Part shown: piece by piece, positions 25,337 to 34,476 of the stretch
Position numbering within the stretch: position 1 is the stretch's first letter
Layout: the number at the start of each line of letters is the position of its first letter
Source of the DNA: Lachnospiraceae bacterium
GTDB lineage: Bacteria > Bacillota > Clostridia > Lachnospirales > Lachnospiraceae
Reading direction: 5' to 3'
Assembly: GCA_910576335.1 (NCBI GenBank)
Contig: CAJTIU010000025.1
Span: forward strand, 19,124 to 83,123
DNA length: 64,000 nt
Notes under the pieces: generated by a model
What the model was told of the DNA's origin: nothing
The model's database searches: none
Seen by the model: only the letters and a program-made list of their open reading frames with translations
Translations under genes and position numbers: made by a program

Positions 25337-26272
25337 ATGAGCTATAATTTTAAAGAGACCATGAATAAACCGGAACGTTTAGCTCCGGGACACAGAATGT
25401 GCGCAGGCTGTGGCGGAACCATTGCAGTAAGAAATGTCCTGCGCGGGCTTCATGAAGGGGATAAGGCAGTTATCGGCAATGCTACCGGATGCCTGGAGGT
25501 GTCCACCTTTACCTACCCCTATACAGCATGGGAGGACAGTTACATCCACAATGCCTTTGAAAATGCAGGAGCGACCTTAAGCGGAGTGGAGGGTGCCTAC
25601 AAAGCGTTAAGAAAAAAAGGAAAATTAAACGATACCTACAAGTTCATTACATTCGGCGGCGACGGCGGAACCTACGATATCGGCTTCCAGTCCCTGTCAG
25701 GGGCCATGGAGAGAAACCATGACCTGGTATACGTATGCTATGACAACGGAGCATACATGAATACCGGAATCCAGCGCTCTTCCGCAACGCCTATGTACGC
25801 GGATACGACTACGACTCCGGTTGGAAGTGAAAGCAACGGAAAGCCTCAGAACAGGAAGGATCTGGCGGCAATCATTGCGGCTCATGATGTGCCCTATGTG
25901 GCACAGACCACCTTTGTACAGAATTTTAAGGATTTACACATAAAATCAGAAAAGGCGATCTACACGCCAGGGGCGGCATTCCTGAATATTATGGCGCCGT
26001 GTCCCCGGGGATGGAGATACAACACCCCGGATATTATGGAGATCTGCAAGCTGGGTGTGGAGACCTGCTACTGGCCCTTATTCGAGGTTGTGGAAGGGAA
26101 ATGGATCCTGAACTATGAGCCGAAGAAGAAGCTTCCGGTTGAGGATTTCCTAAGACCCCAGGGAAGATTTAAGCATCTGTTTAAGAAAGGAAATGAATAC
26201 CTCCTTGAGGAGTTCCAAAAGGAAGTAGATAGAAGATGGGAGGAGCTTAAGTTCAGGTGTTCCAGGGCTTAA
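25337..26272 (+). CDS. porB: POR beta subunit (TPP and [4Fe-4S] binding)
   Basis: 311 residues. The Cys motif H-R-M-C-A-G-C-G is near the start, with the TPP/Mg site G-D-G-G-T-Y-D-I-G and later Y-D-N-G-A-Y-M-N-T-G. GGGGAGG precedes ATG. It completes the gamma-delta-alpha-beta order of the ancestral four-subunit POR. Confidence 0.94.
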   Translation: MSYNFKETMNKPERLAPGHRMCAGCGGTIAVRNVLRGLHEGDKAVIGNATGCLEVSTFTYPYTAWEDSYIHNAFENAGATLSGVEGAYKALRKKGKLNDTYKFITFGGDGGTYDIGFQSLSGAMERNHDLVYVCYDNGAYMNTGIQRSSATPMYADTTTTPVGSESNGKPQNRKDLAAIIAAHDVPYVAQTTFVQNFKDLHIKSEKAIYTPGAAFLNIMAPCPRGWRYNTPDIMEICKLGVETCYWPLFEVVEGKWILNYEPKKKLPVEDFLRPQGRFKHLFKKGNEYLLEEFQKEVDRRWEELKFRCSRA

Positions 26273-26287
26273 GGACAGAAGAATGAT

Positions 26288-27751
26288 ATGAAAAGAGAAA
26301 AATTTGGTTCAAGACTGGGATTTATATTAGTCTCAGCCGGATGTGCAATTGGAATAGGAAATGTGTGGAAATTCCCGTATATGTGCGGGGAATTCGGCGG
26401 AGCGGCATTTATCCTCATGTATTTTGTGTTCCTCCTGATACTGGGAATCCCGGTTCTGGTCTGCGAATTTGCGGTGGGCCGGGGCAGCAGGAAAAGCGTG
26501 GCGGCAAGCTATGAAGTACTGGCGCCGCCAGGAACCCGCTGGCATGTCAGCAAATGGATTGGTATCATAGGAAGCTATCTTCTTATGATGTTCTATACAA
26601 CCGTGGGAGGATGGATGCTGTACTACTGTTACCGGAGTATCCGAGGGGAATTTAAAGGAGCATCAGCGGATGTAGTGGCAGAGAAATTCTCAGGCATGCT
26701 GGGGAACCTGCCAGTCATGACGTTCTGGACTGTGCTGATTACCGTACTGGGCTTTGCGGTGTGCTATTTTGGAATCCGCGGCGGAATTGAGAAAGTATCC
26801 AAGGTGATGATGTCTGCCCTCCTGGTCATTATGGTCGTACTGGCAGTGCATTCTGTATTTCTGGAAGGGGCGGGGGAGGGAATCCGGTTTTATCTTATCC
26901 CTGATTTTCAGAAGATGAAGGAAATCGGAATCGGCAACGTCATATTCGGCGCCATGAGTCAGGCGTTTTTTACCCTGTCTATCGGAATCGGCGCCATGCT
27001 CATCTTCGGAAGCTATATGGATAAAAAGCGCAGCCTTGCCGGTGAAGCCATAAACATTACGGCGCTTGACACCTTCGTGGCGCTGACGGCAGGCTTCATC
27101 ATTATCCCGGCATGCTTTTCCTTCGGAATTGAGCCAGGCGCAGGCCCCAGCCTGATCTTTATTACCATACCGAACATCTTTGCACAGATGCCGGGAGGAC
27201 AGATCTGGAGCGCGCTGTTCTTCCTGTTTATGACCTTTGCCGCTTTTTCCACTTTGGTGGCTGTGTTTGAAAATATTATTTCTTTTGATATGGATATGTT
27301 TGGGTGGTCGCGGAATAAGAGTGTATTCGTAAGCGTTGTCCTGATCTGCGCCTTAAGTATGCCCTGTGTCCTGGGCTTTAATCTGTGGAGCAGCATTCAG
27401 CCATTGGGAGAAGGCACAACCATACTGGATCTGGAGGATTTTATTGTATCGAACAACCTTCTGCCATTAGGAAGCCTTGGCTACGTCCTGTTCTGCGCAA
27501 AGAAAAACGGATGGGGATGGGATAACTTTATCGGGGAAGCCAACATAGGAGAAGGGATGCGTTTCCCGAAGGGCTTAAGGGCATATATGCTCTACGGGCT
27601 GCCCCTTATTATTATAATCATCTACCTGAAAGGATATTATGACATGTTTTCAGGACAGGGGACAGCGGTGCTGGCAGGATGGATGACCGCAGCCGTGCTG
27701 TTTTTAGGATTCGTTCTGTTCTGCGCTGGAGGAAGGAAAGAAAAAGTGTAA
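26288..27751 (+). CDS. sodium-dependent (NSS/SNF family) transporter
   Basis: 487 residues and about twelve transmembrane segments. TM1 carries S-A-G-C-A-I-G-I-G-N-V-W-K-F-P-Y, the Na+/substrate site of the neurotransmitter:sodium symporter family. Substrates are usually amino acids; none can be assigned here. It starts 15 bp after porB and ends 3 bp before recQ, so it may be read from the POR transcript. Confidence 0.92.
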   Translation: MKREKFGSRLGFILVSAGCAIGIGNVWKFPYMCGEFGGAAFILMYFVFLLILGIPVLVCEFAVGRGSRKSVAASYEVLAPPGTRWHVSKWIGIIGSYLLMMFYTTVGGWMLYYCYRSIRGEFKGASADVVAEKFSGMLGNLPVMTFWTVLITVLGFAVCYFGIRGGIEKVSKVMMSALLVIMVVLAVHSVFLEGAGEGIRFYLIPDFQKMKEIGIGNVIFGAMSQAFFTLSIGIGAMLIFGSYMDKKRSLAGEAINITALDTFVALTAGFIIIPACFSFGIEPGAGPSLIFITIPNIFAQMPGGQIWSALFFLFMTFAAFSTLVAVFENIISFDMDMFGWSRNKSVFVSVVLICALSMPCVLGFNLWSSIQPLGEGTTILDLEDFIVSNNLLPLGSLGYVLFCAKKNGWGWDNFIGEANIGEGMRFPKGLRAYMLYGLPLIIIIIYLKGYYDMFSGQGTAVLAGWMTAAVLFLGFVLFCAGGRKEKV

Positions 27752-27754
27752 CAT

Positions 27755-29590
27755 ATGAAAAGAAAAATCTTAAAACAATATTTCGGGTATGATGATTTCC
27801 GGGAGGGGCAGGAGGTTCTAATCGACAGTATCCTCTCGGGGAGGGACACCTTCGGAATCATGCCCACCGGCGCCGGGAAATCTTTATGTTTTCAGATTCC
27901 GGCGCTGATCATGGAGGGGATTACCCTGGTTGTATCCCCTCTCATTTCCCTCATGAAGGACCAGGTAGGGGCGCTCAACCAGGCGGGAATCCACGCCGCC
28001 TATCTGAACAGTTCCCTGACCACAAACCAGTATTATAAGGCTCTGAAGCTTGCAGGAGAGGGTCGTTATCCGATTATTTACGTTGCGCCCGAACGCCTTC
28101 TCACGGACAGCTTTCTTGACTTTGCCCTCCACGCGAGGATCGCCATGGTTGCCGTGGACGAAGCTCACTGCGTCTCCCAGTGGGGACAGGACTTCAGACC
28201 CAGCTATCTTAAGATCACAGAATTCATAGAGCGCCTTCCCAGCCGCCCGGTTGTCAGTGCATTCACCGCATCTGCCACAAAGGAGGTAAGGGAGGACATC
28301 GTTGACATCCTGATGCTAAGGGACCCTGCAGTCATGAGCACAGGTTTCGACCGCCCCAATCTCTATTTTGAGGTGCAGACCCCGAAGAACAAGTATAATA
28401 CTTTAAGTGAATATGTAAAAAAGCATACCGGAGAGAGCGGCATCATCTACTGCCTGACCAGGAAGCAGGTGGAAGAAGTGTGCGGAAATCTCATAAGAGA
28501 AGGGGTATCTGCGACCAGATATCACGCGGGCCTGGGTGATGAGGAACGGAAAAAGAACCAGGATGATTTTATCTATGACCGTTCCCCCGTCATGGTGGCA
28601 ACCAATGCCTTCGGCATGGGAATCGACAAGTCAAATGTCCGCTATGTCATCCATTACAACATGCCGAAAAATATGGAATCCTATTACCAGGAGGCAGGCC
28701 GTGCCGGACGTGACGGAGAGCCTGCAGAATGCATCCTGTATTACGGCGGACAGGATGTTGTCATGAACCAGTTTTTTATAGAGCATAACCAGGATAATGT
28801 GGAGCTGAATGACATCACCAGGCAGCTTGTGCGGGAGCGGGATCATGAAAGGCTGAAAAAAATGACCTTTTACTGCTTTACCAACGAATGCCTGCGGGAT
28901 TATATGCTCCGGTATTTCGGAGAATACGGCGGCAATTACTGCGGCAACTGCTCAAACTGTATGACACAGTTCGAGGAAGTGGACATCACTGAAATGGCCG
29001 AAGCCTTAACCGGCTGTATACGGGAAGCAGGGCAGAGGTACGGAATCAACGTCATCATCGACACCGTGCACGGCGCCAATACGGCAAAAATCCGCCAGTA
29101 CCGTATGGATCAGAGCTCCTTCTATGGAAAGCTTCCCGGGGTGCCTGTCTATAAGCTCAGGCAGATCATGAACGATCTGCTGGTAGATGGATACATTCGC
29201 TTGACCAATGATGACTATATGATTGTAAAACTGACCGAAAAAGCCAGGGATATCCTGGAAGGAAAAGCAGTCATTATGATGAAAATGGCAAAAGAACAGG
29301 AGCAGCGGGAAAAAAAGGAATCCCGTCCGAAAAAAAAGTCTTCCGCTGCCATGCAGCTTAAGGCAGAGGACGAACAGCTGTTTGAGCGCCTGCGTAAACT
29401 CCGGACAGAGATCGCCAGAGAAGAAAACGTACCGCCCTACATTGTTTTCTCAGACAAGTCCCTGATACATATGTGCATCCTGAAGCCGGGAAACCGGGAA
29501 GAGATGCTGAAAGTCTCCGGGGTCGGGGAATTCAAGTATGAAAAATACGGCGAGAGATTCCTCGAAGAATTGAAATTGGGGACGGGGTAA
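27755..29590 (+). CDS. recQ: ATP-dependent DNA helicase RecQ
   Basis: 611 residues. Helicase motif 0/I is F-R-E-G-Q-E-V-L then P-T-G-A-G-K-S. D-E-A-H-C-V-S-Q-W-G motif II is near 134, Q-E-A-G-R-A-G-R-D-G motif VI follows, and the zinc-binding C-x(n)-C-G-N-C-S-N-C of the RQC region comes next. An HRDC domain is at the end (L-F-E-R-L-R-K-L-R). It unwinds 3'-5' in recombination repair. The last residues L-G-T-G and the TAA are encoded by the dispersed palindrome shared with the convergent LacI gene. Confidence 0.95.
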   Translation: MKRKILKQYFGYDDFREGQEVLIDSILSGRDTFGIMPTGAGKSLCFQIPALIMEGITLVVSPLISLMKDQVGALNQAGIHAAYLNSSLTTNQYYKALKLAGEGRYPIIYVAPERLLTDSFLDFALHARIAMVAVDEAHCVSQWGQDFRPSYLKITEFIERLPSRPVVSAFTASATKEVREDIVDILMLRDPAVMSTGFDRPNLYFEVQTPKNKYNTLSEYVKKHTGESGIIYCLTRKQVEEVCGNLIREGVSATRYHAGLGDEERKKNQDDFIYDRSPVMVATNAFGMGIDKSNVRYVIHYNMPKNMESYYQEAGRAGRDGEPAECILYYGGQDVVMNQFFIEHNQDNVELNDITRQLVRERDHERLKKMTFYCFTNECLRDYMLRYFGEYGGNYCGNCSNCMTQFEEVDITEMAEALTGCIREAGQRYGINVIIDTVHGANTAKIRQYRMDQSSFYGKLPGVPVYKLRQIMNDLLVDGYIRLTNDDYMIVKLTEKARDILEGKAVIMMKMAKEQEQREKKESRPKKKSSAAMQLKAEDEQLFERLRKLRTEIAREENVPPYIVFSDKSLIHMCILKPGNREEMLKVSGVGEFKYEKYGERFLEELKLGTG

Positions 29591-29615
29591 AATTAATTTT
29601 ACCCCGTCCCCAATT
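29574..29615. repeat. palindrome family, TAAAATT core (copy 6), holding stops of two convergent genes
   Basis: Perfect 42 bp palindrome centred at 29594/29595, arm AATTGGGGACGGGGTAAAATT. The + strand stop of recQ (TAA 29588-29590) and the - strand stop of the LacI gene (29599-29601) are mirror positions in it. Both proteins end L-G-T-G. Confidence 0.97.
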
Positions 29616-30654
29616 CGCCTTCTGTTGTTTCGCGCCGGATCAGGACAGGTGTCACGACCTTGTGGACCGGTTCCTTCAGGGGCACGGGACGTCTTTTTTT
29701 CCGTTCATTCATCTGTTCCACCAAAAGGCTGACTGCCTCGTACGCCAGTTTGTCAATCTGCTGTCCAATGGTACTGATTGGAATGACAGCTTCTTCGGAA
29801 ATCGGTGCGTTATCGAAGCCGATCAAGAGAAAATCTTTCGGTATTTTTCCGTATTTTCGGACGAGAAGATTCACCAGTACATTTGCCTGTGTATCATTGG
29901 AGATGAACAGGCCTTTTTTCAGCCCCTTGTATTTTTCTGTAATATTGTTTAGAATCTCGAACAAGTGATACTTAAGGGACTCATAAGTGTTTCCCATTTC
30001 CTTCAGGATCAGTTCATGTCTGATGTGGTGTTCCGTGCAGAAATCAAGGAAGCTCTGGACGCGTCCGTAGGCGGGAACCTCGGGATTGGCTGAAGAATTT
30101 ATATAATTAATATGGATGATGACATCGCAGTTGTGGTCTGCAAGCAGACTGGCTGCCTGATAACCGCCCATATAATTATCAGTATTGACACTGCAGACGT
30201 ATTTATCTTCACGCTCTACTGTGACTATGGGGATTCCAAGCTCTGCCAGTTCCTTTGAAGGGATGGTGTGGCTCAGGATAATCAGTCCTTCAATCTTATA
30301 GGAAAGGAGTTCCTGAATGTAGCGCCGTTCTGCCTCTTCCTGTCCATTCCCGATAAAGACGAGGAATTTATAACCAAAGCTTTCATATGTGGCAAGAATC
30401 TGGTTCAGCATCTCGGAATAATAGTGGATAAACAGGTTCGGGATAATGACGCCGATAAATTCTGTATTTCCGTTGGCGAGAATCCGCGCCACCTTATTTT
30501 CTTTATAATCAAGATCAACAAGTGCTTTTGCGATAATTTCCTGGTTTTCAAGTGTCAGTGAATCCGGATTGTTGAAATATCTGGAGATCGTTGTCTTGGA
30601 AAAGTTTGTGTACTCTGCGATATCACTAAATGTTACGTTCTTTTTCTGCTTCAT
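29599..30654 (-). CDS. LacI family repressor of the sugar-uptake locus
   Basis: 351 residues. N-terminal LacI helix-turn-helix V-T-F-S-D-I-A-E-Y-T-N-F-S-K-T-T-I-S-R-Y-F-N-N-P, hinge, then a periplasmic-binding-protein-type core (I-G-V-I-I-P-N-L and L-I-G-F-D-N-A-P-I). It is divergent from the ABC transporter genes. AACCGGTT-type palindromes lie between them and again before the GH32 gene, suggesting it represses uptake and hydrolysis until a sugar, probably sucrose or a fructoside, binds. The C-terminal G-T-G comes from the palindrome. Confidence 0.92.
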   Translation of the reverse strand: MKQKKNVTFSDIAEYTNFSKTTISRYFNNPDSLTLENQEIIAKALVDLDYKENKVARILANGNTEFIGVIIPNLFIHYYSEMLNQILATYESFGYKFLVFIGNGQEEAERRYIQELLSYKIEGLIILSHTIPSKELAELGIPIVTVEREDKYVCSVNTDNYMGGYQAASLLADHNCDVIIHINYINSSANPEVPAYGRVQSFLDFCTEHHIRHELILKEMGNTYESLKYHLFEILNNITEKYKGLKKGLFISNDTQANVLVNLLVRKYGKIPKDFLLIGFDNAPISEEAVIPISTIGQQIDKLAYEAVSLLVEQMNERKKRRPVPLKEPVHKVVTPVLIRRETTEGELGTG

Positions 30655-30741
30655 AAATTATATCATGACCTCTTTCTGACATTCAGATCTAGATAGAAAT
30701 GTCAGTATCAGTATACCAAAAATCAAAAGAGCATGCAATGA

Positions 30742-30765
30742 GTAATCGGTTAAGTAACCGGTTTT
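30742..30765. promoter_or_regulatory. LacI-type operators near the regulator's start
   Basis: Two tandem half-conserved sites, GTAATCGGTTAA and GTAACCGGTTTT, about 90 bp upstream of the LacI gene start. They are suited to autoregulation or looping with the sites at 30867-30902. Confidence 0.6.
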
Positions 30766-30828
30766 GTAAATGTTATACAAATTGGAAATATGCTTTTTGG
30801 AGGTAATTCACAAAGTTGTTTTCTGTTA

Positions 30829-30902
30829 TTGACGAGGTCTGTTTACAGTGATATTATAAATATAAAGTAACCGGTTACGTTACTGGTTTTGTAACCGGTT
30901 AT
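30829..30902 (+). promoter_or_regulatory. promoter and LacI operators of the ABC transporter operon
   Basis: TTGACG (30829-30834), 17 bp, TATTAT (30852-30857). Just downstream are GTAACCGGTTAC (30867-30878, perfect palindrome) and GTAACCGGTTAT (30891-30902), placed to block transcription. Confidence 0.85.
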
Positions 30903-30930
30903 AAAAAATAATAAACAGGAGGAATGATTC

Positions 30931-32307
30931 ATGGGAAAGAGGATCATGAAGAAGGTCATCTCATCAGGGCTTGTACTGGCACTTGCGGTTACGATGTTGA
31001 CAGGCTGCCGCTTTGGTTTTGCCAGTGACCCGGATGACCCGAATGAGGAGACAAAGGAAGTGCCGATTGACACCTCGGTAGACACATTTGAGTATGATAC
31101 GTCACTGAGCGGAACAAGTATCACACTTCTGAATTCAAAGGCAGAGATTCAGGTTGCACTGGAAAAGATGAGCGCTGAATATGAGAAAAAGTCAGGCGTT
31201 CATGTAGAGGTTATGCCGGTTACGGACGGAGATTCCCCGTACACCAAGGTGGTAAGCCTTTACAACTCCGGAACACCGCCTACAGCCTCGATTCTGGATA
31301 CCACAGACGTGATCGCGCTGGCTGAGGAGAAGGCGGCGGATCTGACAGAAGAGCCATGGGTGGCGGAAGCGGAAGGATATCTGACAGAGATAAACGGGAA
31401 GATTTACAGCTTTCCGCTCTGTATCGAAGGAAGAGGAATCATCTACAACAAGGCAGTTATTGAGAAGGCGCTGGGAGAGAGCTTTGACCCGGCTTCTGTC
31501 ACGACACAGAGTGAGTTTGTAGAGCTGCTTGACCGCCTGGTGGATGCAGGAATCAAGAAGCCGGTATCCATGGCAAAGGAGGACTGGTCACTGGGGGCGC
31601 ACCAGCTTCAGTACATCTATGAGACCTACGAGGGTACAAGCGAGGGTGCGCAGGAGATTATTGAGGACATCAAGGCCGGAAAAGTGGATCTTTCATCCTA
31701 TGACAGACTGTCCCAGTTCCTTGATACATTCGATATATTAAAAAAATATAATGTTGCAAAGGGAGATCCCCTGGGAGCTGACTATGACGAGATGGCAATC
31801 GACCTGGCAGACGGAAAGACGGCATTCTGGTTTAACGGAAACTGGGCATGGCCAAATATTTCCGAAGCAGGAGCCAGCGAGGAGGATGCATACGGATTCC
31901 TGCCATATTTCTTAAATGATGACAAGAGTGATTTTGCAAACCAGAAGATTCAGGCTTCCCCGTCAAAGCAGATTATGCTGGACGGACAGATCGCCACAGA
32001 AAAGGAGCAGGCAGCTGCAAAGGAATTCTTAAGCTGGATCGTATTCAGCGAGATCGGCTAGCAGATGATGGTAAAGACCTGTAACATCATCCCGCCGTTT
32101 AAGAACAACCCGTACGAGCCAAGCGACCCGTTGAGCGCAGACATTTATACAAAGGTTCACGAGGATAAGGCATTCAATGCATCTGCTATCGTGCCGAATG
32201 ACCACTGGGCAGTATTAGGCGCTTCCATGCAGAAATACCTTGCGGGAAGAAGCGACCGGGAAGAGCTGACAGGGGATATTCAGAAATACTGGGATGAGCA
32301 GGAATAG
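30931..32307 (+). pseudogene. sugar ABC transporter substrate-binding lipoprotein with in-frame amber
   Basis: A lipoprotein signal (A-V-T-M-L-T-G-C) and a family-1 extracellular binding-protein fold run to S-E-I-G, where TAG (32059-32061) interrupts. The same frame continues without other defects for 81 codons (Q-M-M-V-K-T-C-N-I-I-P-P-F to the end), the expected C-terminal lobe. A single change from CAG would restore a 458-residue protein. All other genes of the operon look intact. The product is either truncated by 18 percent, read through at low level, or the TAG is a strain-specific or sequence error. Confidence 0.85.
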
Positions 32308-32319
32308 GAGGAGCGGAAT

Positions 32320-33192
32320 ATGAAATCAAAAAATAGCGGAAAAGATTTTTGCATGTTTGCACTGCCAGGGATGTTTTGCTTCTTTGCAGTAGTAATCATA
32401 CCGTTTGTCTATGGTGTATACCTGACACTCACTGACTGGAACGGTGTATCGAAGGTGAAGAACTTTATTGGCCTGAAGAATTTTTCGGGTGTTATGCGGG
32501 ACGGCCAGTTCTGGACATCACTGCTGCTTACATTTAAGTATGTTATCTTTGTCGTTCTGATTGTAAATGTACTTGCGTTTGCTATTGCTTATCTCCTCAC
32601 AAGGGGAATCAAGGGACAGAATTTCTTCCGCGCAGGATTTTTCACCCCGAACCTGATCGGAGGTATTGTACTGGGATATATCTGGCAGTTCGTATTCTCG
32701 CGGGTATTCGTTAGCATCGGGGAAAGTACAGGTTGGAAGCTCTTCGAAGTATCCTGGCTGTCTGATCCGACAAATGCATTTATCGCACTGGTAGTCGTAT
32801 CTGTATGGCAGCTGTCAGGCTACATGATCCTGATCTATGTGGCAGGCTTCATGGGACTGAGCGAGGACGTTATGGAGGCGGCAAGCATTGACGGCGCATC
32901 AGGGTTTGTGAAGCTTAAGAGCATCATCATGCCCCTTATGATGTCTTCCATTACCATCTGCCTGTTCCTTACACTGTCCCGTGCCTTCATGGTATACGAC
33001 GTGAACCTGTCCTTAACAGCAGGCGCACCTTACGGAACAACAGAGATGGCGGCAATGCACGTATATGAAAAGGCATTTACCTCCAGACAGTTTGGCGTAG
33101 GCCAGGCGGAAGCATTTATCTTATTCATTATTGTTGCAGTTATCAGCGGTCTTCAGGTTTACTTTACTAAGAAACAGGAGGTGGAAGCATAA
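32320..33192 (+). CDS. sugar ABC transporter permease 1 (MalF-like)
   Basis: 290 residues, six transmembrane segments. The EAA motif reads E-A-A-S-I-D-G-A-S-G (after D-V-M), typical of carbohydrate uptake CUT1 permeases. GGAGGAG upstream. The TAA overlaps the next ATG. There is no ATPase gene nearby, so a shared MsmK-type ATPase elsewhere is expected. Confidence 0.93.
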   Translation: MKSKNSGKDFCMFALPGMFCFFAVVIIPFVYGVYLTLTDWNGVSKVKNFIGLKNFSGVMRDGQFWTSLLLTFKYVIFVVLIVNVLAFAIAYLLTRGIKGQNFFRAGFFTPNLIGGIVLGYIWQFVFSRVFVSIGESTGWKLFEVSWLSDPTNAFIALVVVSVWQLSGYMILIYVAGFMGLSEDVMEAASIDGASGFVKLKSIIMPLMMSSITICLFLTLSRAFMVYDVNLSLTAGAPYGTTEMAAMHVYEKAFTSRQFGVGQAEAFILFIIVAVISGLQVYFTKKQEVEA

Positions 33193-34052
33193 TGAAGCAG
33201 ACAACGATAGGCGGAACTAAGAGGAAGGTTACCAATGCACTGGCAATGACCGGGCTGATTATTATCTTCATAGCATATATGTTCCCATTCATCATGGTAG
33301 TGATCAATTCCCTGAAACAGAAGAGGGATATTATAAAGAGCCCGTTTTCCTGGCTGTTTACGATTAAAGGACTGTCCTTTGACAACTTTGTAAATGCATT
33401 TACACAGATGGATTTCCTGAATGCATTTAAGAATTCACTGATTGTAACCGTATCGGCGACGGTGCTTGTAACACTGCTGGCTGCAATGCTTGCATATTAC
33501 ATTGTCCGTCACAATAACGGAGTTTCCAAGCTTACATTTGCGCTTATGGTAGCTTCCATGATCATTCCCTTCCAGGCGATCATGATCCCTCTGGTAAGTA
33601 TTTACGGAGGTACCTTAAATGTGCTGAACCACAGGATTACGCTGATCTTCATGCACACCGGATTCTCCATGGCGATGTCCGTGTTCATGTTCCACGGGTT
33701 TATTAAGGGAAATGTGCCCATGGCGCTGGAGGAAGCGGCTTATATTGACGGGTGTACCCACTCCCAGACATTCTTTAAGATTGTACTGCCGCTCTTGAAG
33801 CCGATTATCTCTACTATGGTAATTCTGAATTCACTGGCATTCTGGAATGACTTCCTGCTTCCGTCCCTGGTGCTGACGGATAAGAAGCTCCTGACACTGC
33901 CATTGTCTACATATAGCTTCTATGGTACTTACTCGGCAGACTACGGGACCATTATGGCGGGACTTCTGCTGTGCGTAATTCCGATTCTGATCCTGTATGT
34001 AGTGCTGCAGAAACAGATAATCGGAGGAGTCGTGGCTGGAGCTGTAAAATAG
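33192..34052 (+). CDS. sugar ABC transporter permease 2 (MalG-like)
   Basis: 286 residues, six transmembrane segments, EAA motif E-E-A-A-Y-I-D-G-C-T. Overlaps permease 1 by TAATG. It pairs with the previous permease to form the channel of a CUT1 importer. Confidence 0.93.
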   Translation: MKQTTIGGTKRKVTNALAMTGLIIIFIAYMFPFIMVVINSLKQKRDIIKSPFSWLFTIKGLSFDNFVNAFTQMDFLNAFKNSLIVTVSATVLVTLLAAMLAYYIVRHNNGVSKLTFALMVASMIIPFQAIMIPLVSIYGGTLNVLNHRITLIFMHTGFSMAMSVFMFHGFIKGNVPMALEEAAYIDGCTHSQTFFKIVLPLLKPIISTMVILNSLAFWNDFLLPSLVLTDKKLLTLPLSTYSFYGTYSADYGTIMAGLLLCVIPILILYVVLQKQIIGGVVAGAVK

Positions 34053-34070
34053 ATGTATGGGGGACGCCAT

Positions 34071-34243
34071 CCGGGGGCAGGAGCATATCCCACGCAAACG
34101 GGACAACATTACGGTGAACTAACTGTTAACTGCGACTAAGGCGTTCGGGAAAGCCCTCACGCCGAAGTCTCCGTAAACAGTGGATTTCACCTCCATTAAA
34201 AGCGTCCCTGGATTGTTTGCTTAGGGATATGCTCCTGCCCCCG
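34071..34243. repeat. long inverted repeat (173 bp) after the permeases
   Basis: CCGGGGGCAGGAGCATATCC is exactly inverted at 34224-34243. Inner GCAAAC/GTTTGC also pairs, and a small hairpin (GGCG-TTCGGGAAAGCCCTCA-CGCC) sits in the centre. Similar in size and design to 2199-2366 but different in sequence. Confidence 0.8.
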
Positions 34244-34373
34244 GACGGCTGTTTTCTGGCAGTTGTAGTGTGTTAGTTTGTGGTGTGATGTCGCGGAAGT
34301 GCGTGGCAACGAGTTCTTTTCGCTGCTGGCACCTTTTTGAAGGTTATCGTTTGGAACTGTTCACACAGTAAAC

Positions 34374-34383
34374 GGTAACCGGT
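34374..34383 (+). promoter_or_regulatory. LacI-type operator ahead of the GH32 gene
   Basis: GGTAACCGGT inside AAACGGTAACCGGTGTAT matches the operators at 30867-30902. It places the GH32 gene in the same regulon. Confidence 0.7.
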
Positions 34384-34476
34384 GTATTTCTCTTGGAGGG
34401 TATTGTATTATACCCTCCTTGTTAGTATACTGTAAAGAAAGATAGTAGAAAATGTAATGAGACAGGGAGAATTTTT

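Noticed and set aside
14962..32061. TAG reassignment (for example pyrrolysine) suggested by three in-frame TAG codons
   Set aside because: Several intact genes here (MATE, sbcC, the AAA protein) end at TAG as a normal stop, and the three internal TAGs replace different expected residues in genes with other damage or isolated mutation.
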